Both the position numbers and the translations under genes were made by a program. From Elusimicrobiota bacterium (lineage in GTDB: Bacteria; Elusimicrobiota; Elusimicrobia; UBA1565; UBA9628), in assembly GCA_016212855.1 (NCBI GenBank), contig JACRDP010000025.1:113209-177208 (forward strand): a DNA stretch of 64,000 nt, in the 5' to 3' direction. Below the pieces are notes generated by a model. That model had not been told where the DNA came from. It searched no databases and was given only the letters and a program-made list of their open reading frames with translations. This document shows positions 35,506 through 42,638 of this stretch, piece after piece (the stretch's first letter is position 1; the number at the start of each line of letters is the position of its first letter).

Positions 35506-36653
35506 GCAAGCCTAAAACCGTCGTGCCCCTCCACGAGCCCGAGTTCGCGGGCAACGAGTGGAAGTACGTGAAGAGCTGCCTGGACACCGGCTGGGTGTCC
35601 TCGGGCGGGGCCTTCGTCACGCGCTTCGAGCGCGAGACCGCCGCGCGGCTCGGCGCGCGCGAAGCCGTCGCCGTCGTCAACGGCACCGCGGGCCTGCACC
35701 TGGCGTTGCGCGCGGCCGGGGTCGGGCCCGGCGACGAGGTTCTCGTGCCCTCGATCACCTTCATCGCCACGGCCAACGCCGCCGCCTATCAAGGCGCCGT
35801 CCCGCGCTTCGTCGACTCCGAGCCGTACTCTCTCGGCATGGACCCGGTCAAGCTCGAGGCCTGGCTCGAGAAGAACACCCGGCTCGCCGGAAAACGCCGG
35901 GTCGAGCGCAAGAGCGGCCGCCGCGTCGCCGCTTGCGTGCCCGTGCACGTGTTCGGCCACCCGGCCCGCATCGTCGAACTCGCGGCCATCTGCGCGCGCT
36001 ACGGGATTGCGCTGATCGAGGACGCCGCGGAAAGCCTGGGCTCGACGTATCGCGGCCGCGCCTGCGGGTCCTTCGGCCTCGCGGGCTGCCTGAGCTTCAA
36101 CGGGAACAAGACGATCACGACCGGCGGGGGTGGGATGGTGGTCAGCTCGAACGCGGCGTTCGCGAAGCGCGTGCGCCATCTGTCGACGCAGGCCAAGAAG
36201 GACGCCGCCGTCTACCTGCACGACGAAGTCGGCTACAACTACCGCCTTCCCAACATCAACGCCGCTTTGGGCTGCGCTCAGCTCGAGGGCCTCGACCACG
36301 CGCTGGCGCGCAAGCGCCGGACGGCCGAGCGCTACCGCGACGGGCTCGCCGGCGCGAACGGCGTCTCCCTGGTCTGGGAGCCCGCGGGCGCGCGCAGCAA
36401 TTTCTGGCTCAACACCGCGCGCTGCGACACGCCCGCGCGGGCCAAGAGACTGCAGAAGCGTCTCAACGACGCCGGCTACGAGGCCCGTCCGCTGTGGACG
36501 CCCTGCCATCGCCAGCCGATGTTCGAGAAGCTCTCGGCGGGCTCGCTCGACACGGCCGACGCGCTCTGGCGCACCTGCTTCAACGTCCCCTCGAGCGCCG
36601 CGCTGCCGGGCCGCGCGGTCGACGAGATCGTCCGCCTGCTGAGGCGCTCCTGA
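35502..36653 (+). CDS. DegT-family aminotransferase (LegC-like)
   Basis: 383 aa, ATG in an ATGA overlap. VPLHEPEFAGNEWKYVKSCLDTGWVS, DEVLVPSITFIATANA, CVPVHVFGHP and the lysine in CLSFNGNKTITTGGGG. LegC-type enzymes aminate the 4-keto carbon of a UDP- or GDP-sugar in legionaminic/bacillosamine pathways. Next to the PtmE-like nucleotidyltransferase, this fits GDP-4-keto-6-deoxy-GlcNAc as substrate; the matching 4,6-dehydratase could be the gene at 40767. Confidence 0.83.
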   Translation: MSKPKTVVPLHEPEFAGNEWKYVKSCLDTGWVSSGGAFVTRFERETAARLGAREAVAVVNGTAGLHLALRAAGVGPGDEVLVPSITFIATANAAAYQGAVPRFVDSEPYSLGMDPVKLEAWLEKNTRLAGKRRVERKSGRRVAACVPVHVFGHPARIVELAAICARYGIALIEDAAESLGSTYRGRACGSFGLAGCLSFNGNKTITTGGGGMVVSSNAAFAKRVRHLSTQAKKDAAVYLHDEVGYNYRLPNINAALGCAQLEGLDHALARKRRTAERYRDGLAGANGVSLVWEPAGARSNFWLNTARCDTPARAKRLQKRLNDAGYEARPLWTPCHRQPMFEKLSAGSLDTADALWRTCFNVPSSAALPGRAVDEIVRLLRRS

Positions 36654-36654
36654 C

Positions 36655-37563
36655 ATGGCCGCCGTCAAAAAGATCCTGATCACGGGCGGCACCGGCCTCC
36701 TCGGCAAGGGGATGGAGGAGACGGCGCCGGCCGGGTGGCGCATCCTGGGCGTGCATCAACGCGACTACGCCGTGGAGGACGCCAAGGCGAAGCACATCGT
36801 CCTCGATATCCGCGAGAAGCGGGCCGTGGACCGGCTCTTCGAGAAGCACCGCTTTGACGCCGTCGTCCACGCCGCGGGCATCGCGAGCGTCGACTTCGTC
36901 GAAAAGAACTACGCCGAGAGCCTCGAGTCCAACCTGGTCGGCACGCTCAACGTCTGCTCCGCCGCTCGCCGGGCCGGGGTGCACCTGATCTACGTGTCGA
37001 CGAACGCCGTCTTCGACGGCACCCACCCCCCATATAAAGAGACCTCTTTGACCAAGCCCGTCAATAAATACGGCCAGATCAAGGTCGAGTGCGAGCGTCT
37101 CGTCACCGAAACTTTGCCCGACTCCGCGATCATGCGTCCGATCCTGATGTACGGCTGGAACCATCCGGTGACCCGCCCCAATCCCGCGACCTGGATCCAC
37201 GACAAGCTCATGCGCGGCGAGACGGTCGAGCTCGTCGACGACGTCACGGAGAACCCGCTCTACAACATCTCGTGCGGCGAGGCCCTGTGGGCGATGACGC
37301 GCAAAAAGGTCCGGGGCGTCTTTCACGTCGCGGGCAAGGACGCGATGAACCGCTGGAAGTTCGGCCTGGCGCTCGCCAAGACGTTCGGCTTCGACGCGCG
37401 CCTGATCAAGCGCGTGGACAGCTCGCGCTTCCCGGGCATCGCCAAACGCCCTGCGAACACGACGCTTTCCACGGCACGCATGGAACGGGAACTCGGCGTC
37501 GCGCCTCTATCCGTCGCGGACGGCCTGCGCGCGATGAAGGCCGCCATGAGGATCCGCGCGTGA
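36655..37563 (+). CDS. RmlD-like reductase, extended SDR
   Basis: 302 aa. ILITGGTGLLGKG cofactor motif, AVVHAAGIASVDFVEKN (RmlD family block), YVSTNAVFDGTHPPY, and YGQIK as the YxxxK. RmlD homologues reduce a 4-keto sugar nucleotide; here the product could be a deoxysugar or a modified nonulosonate precursor. ATG is 1 nt after the previous stop. Confidence 0.75.
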   Translation: MAAVKKILITGGTGLLGKGMEETAPAGWRILGVHQRDYAVEDAKAKHIVLDIREKRAVDRLFEKHRFDAVVHAAGIASVDFVEKNYAESLESNLVGTLNVCSAARRAGVHLIYVSTNAVFDGTHPPYKETSLTKPVNKYGQIKVECERLVTETLPDSAIMRPILMYGWNHPVTRPNPATWIHDKLMRGETVELVDDVTENPLYNISCGEALWAMTRKKVRGVFHVAGKDAMNRWKFGLALAKTFGFDARLIKRVDSSRFPGIAKRPANTTLSTARMERELGVAPLSVADGLRAMKAAMRIRA

Positions 37564-38279
37564 GCCGCCAGGCCGTCATCCTGGCCGGCGGCAAGGGTAC
37601 GCGTCTGCGCCCGTTCACCACGACCTTGCCCAAGCCGCTGGTCCCGGTCGGTGACCTACCCATCCTCGAGGTCGTCCTGCGCCAGCTCAAGCATCACGGC
37701 TTCCGCGACATCGTCATCTCGGTCGGCCACCTGGCCGGGCTCATCGAGGCCTACTGCGGCGACGGCCGCCGCTGGGGCCTGAAGATCCGCTACGTGCGCG
37801 AATCGCGGCCGCTTTCGACGGCGGGCGCGCTCAAGCTCATCCGGGGCCTCGCCCCGGACTTCCTCACCATCAACGGCGACCTGCTCACGACGCTCGACTA
37901 CCGCGCGCTGTACGACGCGCACCGGAAGTCCGGCGCGTCGGCCACCGTCGCCGTCTGCGAGCGCCGGACCATGGTGGACTTCGGCGTCGTCGAGCTCGAC
38001 GACAAGGACCGTCTCGCCGCCTATACGGAAAAGCCCTCCTATCGCTACCTCGTCAGCATGGGCGTCAATGTCTTCGACCGCAAGACGCTCGAGCTCATCG
38101 CGCGCAACGAGACCTTGGGCATCCCGGACCTGATCGGCCGCATCCGCGCGGACGGCGGGACCGTCCGCGGCTTCCGCAACAAGGCGGAGTGGCTAGACAT
38201 CGGCCGTCCCGAGGATTACCAGACGGCCCAGGACCTCTTTTCCGATCCCCAAAAACGCGCGAAGTATCTTCGTTCTTGA
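37560..38279 (+). CDS. Sugar-1-phosphate nucleotidyltransferase
   Basis: 239 aa, GTG in a GTGA overlap. VILAGGKGTRLRPFTTTLPKPLVPVGDLP is the NTP-binding signature; INGDLLTTLDY and EKPSYRYLVSMGVNVFD follow. Single-domain size matches mannose- or glucose-1-phosphate guanylyl/thymidylyltransferases. It is closest, by motif order, to the core of the CBS-fused enzyme at 34429, suggesting duplication. Last gene of the site-5 unit. Confidence 0.8.
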   Translation: MSRQAVILAGGKGTRLRPFTTTLPKPLVPVGDLPILEVVLRQLKHHGFRDIVISVGHLAGLIEAYCGDGRRWGLKIRYVRESRPLSTAGALKLIRGLAPDFLTINGDLLTTLDYRALYDAHRKSGASATVAVCERRTMVDFGVVELDDKDRLAAYTEKPSYRYLVSMGVNVFDRKTLELIARNETLGIPDLIGRIRADGGTVRGFRNKAEWLDIGRPEDYQTAQDLFSDPQKRAKYLRS

Positions 38280-38312
38280 GTCGGTAAATGCTAGACTGTT
38301 CAATAATCGAAC
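38269..38312 (+). promoter_or_regulatory. Regulator promoter with operator site 6 (GTTCAATAATCGAAC)
   Basis: TAGACT at 38292-38297 directly abuts GTTCAATAATCGAAC at 38298-38312; a weak TTCGTT lies at 38269-38274 with a 17-bp spacer. The ATG of the winged-helix regulator is at 38322. The sequence is identical to site 1. Autoregulation by the gene product is the obvious inference. Confidence 0.7.
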
Positions 38313-38321
38313 AAGCTCCCT

Positions 38322-38873
38322 ATGCCCAGCCAAAACCTCGCTGAAAAAGAATTCCTCCTGATCCAGGAGATCTCCCGCCAGCCGATGCGCACCCAGCGCG
38401 ACCTGTCTCAGAGCCTGGGCCTGTCGCTGGGAATGACGAACCTCCTGATCAAGCGCCTGTCGCGCAAGGGGCTCATCAAGATCAGCCAGCTCGACTGGAA
38501 GCGCACGCAGTACCTGCTCACCCTTCAAGGCGCGCTTGAGAAGACGAAGAAGTCCTACGACTACACGCTCTACACGATACGCCTGTTCCGCCAAATCGAA
38601 GCCAATATCGCCTCGGTGCTGGCGCGCGAGCACAAAAACGGCCGCCGCTCCTTCCACCTCGTCGCGCAGGACGAGCTCAAGGAACTCCTGTCGGAGAAGA
38701 TCGCCGAGCTCGCGCCCAAAGGCGCCGAATTCGCCTTTTACCGGACATTCGCTGATATCCCCGAGAGCGCGGATCACGTGCTGACCGCCACCCTCGAAGC
38801 CCCGCCGCCCGGCTTCGCCGCGTCGCGCTGCACGAGCATCGTCGACTTCAACAACATCAGCTTCCGCCTCTAA
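38322..38873 (+). CDS. MarR-type (EPS-associated) winged-helix transcriptional regulator
   Basis: 183 aa. Residues 1-75: winged helix-turn-helix (EFLLIQEISRQPMRTQRDLSQ, SLGMTNLLIKRLSRKGLI, then a wing with LDWKRTQYLLT), of the kind annotated as EPS-associated MarR-family regulator. A helical dimerisation segment follows to about 105. The remaining roughly 75 residues (GRRSFHLVAQDELKELLSEKI..., FYRTFADIP) are an extra domain that may sense a ligand. It is the only DNA-binding protein in the window, and its own promoter and five other operon promoters carry the same palindrome. Confidence 0.85.
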   Translation: MPSQNLAEKEFLLIQEISRQPMRTQRDLSQSLGLSLGMTNLLIKRLSRKGLIKISQLDWKRTQYLLTLQGALEKTKKSYDYTLYTIRLFRQIEANIASVLAREHKNGRRSFHLVAQDELKELLSEKIAELAPKGAEFAFYRTFADIPESADHVLTATLEAPPPGFAASRCTSIVDFNNISFRL

Positions 38874-39859
38874 TGGCCCGTTCCTCCGGCGACGCCGACA
38901 TCCTCCGCGAGATACGCCGGGTCGTGCGCCTGGAGGCGAAGACCCTCTCCGCGCTCGAGCGCTCCGTCGATAAGAACTTCGTCTCGGCCGCGCGCCTAAT
39001 CCGCGGGTGCAAAGGAACGGTCCTTCTGACCGGCGTGGGCAAGTCGGGGCTCATCGCGCAGAAGATCGCCGCGACGATGGCCTCGACCGGGACGCCCGCG
39101 CTGTACCTCGACGCGACCGAGGCCATGCACGGCGGGCTCGGGCTCGTGCGCAAAGGCGACCTGATCCTCGCGATCGGCAAATCGGGTGAGTCCGACGAGC
39201 TCAACGCCTTGCTGCCGCGCGTGCGCGCGATCGGCGCCAAGCTCATCGCGCTCACGGCGAACCCCGCATCGACCTTGGCGAAGGCCGCGTCCGTCGTCCT
39301 GTTCACGCCGGTCGAGGCCGAGGCCTGCCCCCACAATCTGGCGCCGACCTGCAGCACGACGGCCGCGCTCGCGGCCGGCGACGCGCTGGCCGTCGCGTTG
39401 ATGACCTTGCGCGGTTTTCAGCGCGAGAGCTTCGCCCTCAACCACCCCGGCGGCCGCCTGGGAAAGCGCCTGACCTTGAAGGTCGCCGACGTGATGCGCG
39501 GCGGCGAGGACAACCCCGTCGTGCGCGCCGGCGTCTCGGCTCAGGCGATGCTGCTCGAGATGACGCGCCAGCGGGCCGGAGCGCTGTCGGTCGTCGATAG
39601 GAAGGGAAGGCTCGTCGGTCTCGTCACCGACTACGACGTGCGGCGCTGCCTAGAGAAGGGCCTCGATATCCGGAAGCTGAAGGTCGAGCGCGTCATGAAC
39701 CCGAGCCCCACCACGGTGCGCCCGGCCTTGCTGGCCGCGCGCGCGGTCGAGATCATGGAGAACCGCAAGAATCCCTTCAACGTCCTGCCCGTGACGGACG
39801 CGCGCGGACGCGCGGTCGGCATGATCCAGATCCACGACCTGCGCGCGCGCGGGCTGTAG
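38873..39859 (+). CDS. kpsF: Arabinose-5-phosphate isomerase (KpsF/KdsD family)
   Basis: 328 aa, ATG overlapping the regulator stop. SIS domain (LLTGVGKSGLIAQKIAATMASTG; LDATEAMHGGLGLV; ILAIGKSGESDELN) followed by two CBS domains from about residue 205. It interconverts ribulose-5-phosphate and arabinose-5-phosphate, the entry to Kdo, and thus points to LPS or a Kdo-containing capsule. Cotranscribed with the regulator. No kdsA/kdsB is in the window. Confidence 0.88.
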   Translation: MARSSGDADILREIRRVVRLEAKTLSALERSVDKNFVSAARLIRGCKGTVLLTGVGKSGLIAQKIAATMASTGTPALYLDATEAMHGGLGLVRKGDLILAIGKSGESDELNALLPRVRAIGAKLIALTANPASTLAKAASVVLFTPVEAEACPHNLAPTCSTTAALAAGDALAVALMTLRGFQRESFALNHPGGRLGKRLTLKVADVMRGGEDNPVVRAGVSAQAMLLEMTRQRAGALSVVDRKGRLVGLVTDYDVRRCLEKGLDIRKLKVERVMNPSPTTVRPALLAARAVEIMENRKNPFNVLPVTDARGRAVGMIQIHDLRARGL

Positions 39860-39862
39860 GCC

Positions 39863-40756
39863 GTGCCCCGCGTTTCGGTCGTCATCCCCGCCTACGCCGC
39901 CGCCAAGTTCATCACGGCCACGCTCGACACGATCGCGGCGCAGACGTACAAGGACTTCGAGCTGATCGTGGTCGACGACGGGTCCCCGGATGAAACAAAG
40001 CTCGTGGTCGATGGTTGGCTGGCCAAGAATAAAATTCAAGGACGGTGCGTGCGCCGGCCGAACGGCCGCATCGCCGCGGCGCGCAACACCGGGATCGAGC
40101 ACGCGTCGGGCGAACTGATCGCCCTGCTCGACCACGACGATTTCTGGACGACGGACAAGCTGGCTTTGACCGTCGCCGAGTTCGACGCGCATCCCGGAAC
40201 CGTTTTAGTCGGCCACGATCTCGAGGTCGTTCAAGAAGGGAAGGTCCTGAGAGTCGAGCGCAAGGGGCCCGCCTGCGACGACATGTACGACCGCCTCCTG
40301 TTCGAGGCCAACGCGGTCTCCCCCACCGCCGCGACCTTCCGGCGCGATAAGGCCCTGGAGATCGGAGGCTTCCGGGAGGAGCCGCATTTCAACACGGTCG
40401 AGGACTACGATTTCTGGATGCGGCTCTCCAAAACCGGCCCTTTTCGGTTCATTCCAAAAGCCCTCGGGGCCTATAACCTGATCCCCGGCTCGGCGTCGAG
40501 CAAGGTCGAGTATCATCACTCCAACTTGGAGACCTTGCTGCGCGATCATTTCGCCACGCGCCTGGGCCCGAACCCCGGCCTGCGCGACCGTCTGCGCGCG
40601 CGGCGGCGCCTGTCCTTCGTGTACCGCTCCGCGGTCGGCGCTTTGCTCGCGCCCGGCTCCGACGCGGCCCTGCGCCGTTCCTATGCGCTCCGGATGCTGA
40701 TCTCGTGGCCCCTATCGCTGAAGAATCTCGGACGCGCCGCGCAAAGCCTTTTGTAG
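39863..40756 (+). CDS. Family 2 glycosyltransferase
   Basis: 297 aa from GTG 39863, 3 nt after kpsF. VSVVIPAYAAAKFITATLDTI, LIVVDDGSPDETK and ALLDHDDFWTTDKL are GT-A motifs; VEDYDFWMRLSKTGP is the acceptor-side ED motif. Soluble, cytoplasmic. Similar in layout to 53479 and 62933 but not closely alike. Transfers a sugar of unknown identity. Confidence 0.83.
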   Translation: MPRVSVVIPAYAAAKFITATLDTIAAQTYKDFELIVVDDGSPDETKLVVDGWLAKNKIQGRCVRRPNGRIAAARNTGIEHASGELIALLDHDDFWTTDKLALTVAEFDAHPGTVLVGHDLEVVQEGKVLRVERKGPACDDMYDRLLFEANAVSPTAATFRRDKALEIGGFREEPHFNTVEDYDFWMRLSKTGPFRFIPKALGAYNLIPGSASSKVEYHHSNLETLLRDHFATRLGPNPGLRDRLRARRRLSFVYRSAVGALLAPGSDAALRRSYALRMLISWPLSLKNLGRAAQSLL

Positions 40757-40766
40757 GATTTCGATT
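40754..40766 (+). promoter_or_regulatory. Possible -10 for a leaderless transcript
   Basis: TAGGAT at 40754-40759 with a 7-nt gap to ATG 40767, matching the spacing at other leaderless starts here. No clear -35 and no palindrome, so support is weak. Confidence 0.35.
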
Positions 40767-41759
40767 ATGAACTGGAAGAACGTGAAAGTCGTCGTCACCG
40801 GCGCGGGCGGATTCATCGGAAGCCATTTGACCGAGGAACTGGCCCGTAAAGGCGCTAAAGTCCGCGCCCTGACGCATTATAACTCCGCCGGCCATTGGGG
40901 CTTTCTCGAGGAGCTGTCGCCCGAGCTCAAGAAGCGCGTCACGATAGTCCCCGGCGACGTGACGGATCCGTTCTGCATGCAGGACCTCATCGAAGGATCC
41001 GAGGTCGTCTTCCACCTGGCGGCGTTGATCGCCATACCCTATTCCTATGTCGCGCCCTCCTCCTATGTCGCGACGAACGTGACGGGCACGCTCAACGTGC
41101 TCGAGGCCTGCCGTCGGAGCAAGGTGCGCAAGCTCGTGCACACCTCGACGTCCGAGACCTACGGCACGGCCCGATTCGTGCCGATCACCGAGGAGCACCC
41201 TCTGCAGGGGCAGTCGCCCTACGCGGCGACCAAGATCGGCGCCGATCAGCTCGCGTTGAGCTTCGAGAAATCCTTCGGCCTGCCCGTCGCGGTGTGCCGG
41301 CCCTTCAACACCTACGGGCCGCGGCAGTCGGCGCGCGCCGTCATCCCCACGATCGCCTGCCAGCTGCTCCAGGATAAGCCGGTCTTGAAGCTCGGCTCTT
41401 TGGCCCCGGTGCGCGACTTCAACTACGTCTCCGACACCGTCGACGGCTTTCTCGCCGTCGCCGCCGCGCCGAAGGCGGTGGGCGAGGTGATCAACATCGT
41501 CGCCGGACGCGGCGTGACGATCGGCGAGACGGTGCGCCTGATGGCCAAGCTCTCCGGCAAGCGCCCGGACATCCGCGAGGATCGCGCCCGCGTGCGCCCC
41601 GAGCGCAGCGAGGTCATGCGCTTGATCGGCTCCAACGCCAAGGCCCGCAAGCTGACCGGCTGGCGACCTCGCGTGCCGCTCGAGCGGGGCCTGGCCCGCA
41701 CGCTCGAGTACGTCCGCGCGCACCTGGCCGACTACAAGGCCGGGCTCTACAACGTCTAA
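40767..41759 (+). CDS. legB: NAD-dependent 4,6-dehydratase (LegB-like)
   Basis: 330 aa. VVVTGAGGFIGSHLTEELARKG, ALTHYNSAGHWGFLEEL (a signature loop of the LegB-type group), HTSTSETYGTA, YAATK (YxxxK) and RPFNTYGPRQSARAVIP. LegB converts GDP- or UDP-GlcNAc to its 4-keto-6-deoxy form as the first step toward legionaminic acid, which the DegT enzyme at 35502 would then aminate. It is separated from that module by the regulator and kpsF. Confidence 0.8.
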   Translation: MNWKNVKVVVTGAGGFIGSHLTEELARKGAKVRALTHYNSAGHWGFLEELSPELKKRVTIVPGDVTDPFCMQDLIEGSEVVFHLAALIAIPYSYVAPSSYVATNVTGTLNVLEACRRSKVRKLVHTSTSETYGTARFVPITEEHPLQGQSPYAATKIGADQLALSFEKSFGLPVAVCRPFNTYGPRQSARAVIPTIACQLLQDKPVLKLGSLAPVRDFNYVSDTVDGFLAVAAAPKAVGEVINIVAGRGVTIGETVRLMAKLSGKRPDIREDRARVRPERSEVMRLIGSNAKARKLTGWRPRVPLERGLARTLEYVRAHLADYKAGLYNV

Positions 41760-41762
41760 AAG

Positions 41763-42638
41763 ATGAAGCGCATCCTCGTCACCGGCGCCGGAGGCTTCCT
41801 CGCCGGACCCCTGCTCAAGAGGCTCCGAGGCCGCGCGCGTGTGATCGCGCCCTCGCGCGCCGCCTGTGACCTGACCGACGCGCGCGCCGCGCGCGCCCTC
41901 GTCCGCCGCGCGCGTCCGGACCTCGTCTACCACCTCGCCGGAGTCACGCGCGCCCCGGACTGGAACGGCCTGTGGAAGCCGCACGTGACGGCGACCGTCA
42001 ACCTGCTGTCGGCGCTCGCCGAGTCCGGCCGTCGTGTGCGGGTGGTCGTCGCCGCCTCCTCGGCGGAGTACGGAGCCGCGGGCGGAGCGAGACGCGCTCG
42101 CGAGGACGGGCCGCTCGAACCGGTCACCGTCTACGGCTCATGCAAGCTCGCCCAGACCATGGCGGCCCTCTCCTTCTCCCGCGGACCGCTCGAGGTTCTC
42201 GCCGCGCGCATCTTCAACGTCCTCGGCACAGGCACGCCGGAGAACCTCGCTCCCGGCTCGTTCGCGCGGCAAATCGCCCGCATCGCCGCCGGCCTCCAGC
42301 CGCCTGAAGTCGTCGTCGGCGACCTGTCCGCCCGGCGCGACTATGTCGACGTGCGCGACGTCGCCTCCGCGCTGGAGGCCATCGCGCGCCGGGGACTTCC
42401 CGGCGAATGCTACAACGTCGGCAGCGGCCGGTCCGTTCCGATGACCTCGATCCTGCGCGGCCTCGCGTCCGCCGCGGGGGTGAGCCCGCGCGAACGCGTC
42501 GACCCGGCGCGGCGCCGCCCATCCGAAGTCAAAGATCTCGCCGCGGATTTGAGGAAAATCTCGGCGCTCGGCTGGAAACCGCGCATACCCCTGTCGCGCA
42601 GCCTCGCCGACACCCTCGCCGGCTGGAGCCCCCGCTGA
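41763..42638 (+). CDS. Sugar nucleotide epimerase/reductase (extended SDR)
   Basis: 291 aa. ILVTGAGGFLAGPLLKRL, LVYHLAGVTRAPDWN, VVAASSAEYGAAGG, YGSCK for YxxxK, and DYVDVRDVASALEAI near the end. Similar to GDP-6-deoxy-lyxo-hexulose reductase/epimerases of the Gmd/Rmd group. Probably provides a deoxysugar to the glycan. Stop codon is part of the CTGA junction with the next gene. Confidence 0.78.
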   Translation: MKRILVTGAGGFLAGPLLKRLRGRARVIAPSRAACDLTDARAARALVRRARPDLVYHLAGVTRAPDWNGLWKPHVTATVNLLSALAESGRRVRVVVAASSAEYGAAGGARRAREDGPLEPVTVYGSCKLAQTMAALSFSRGPLEVLAARIFNVLGTGTPENLAPGSFARQIARIAAGLQPPEVVVGDLSARRDYVDVRDVASALEAIARRGLPGECYNVGSGRSVPMTSILRGLASAAGVSPRERVDPARRRPSEVKDLAADLRKISALGWKPRIPLSRSLADTLAGWSPR

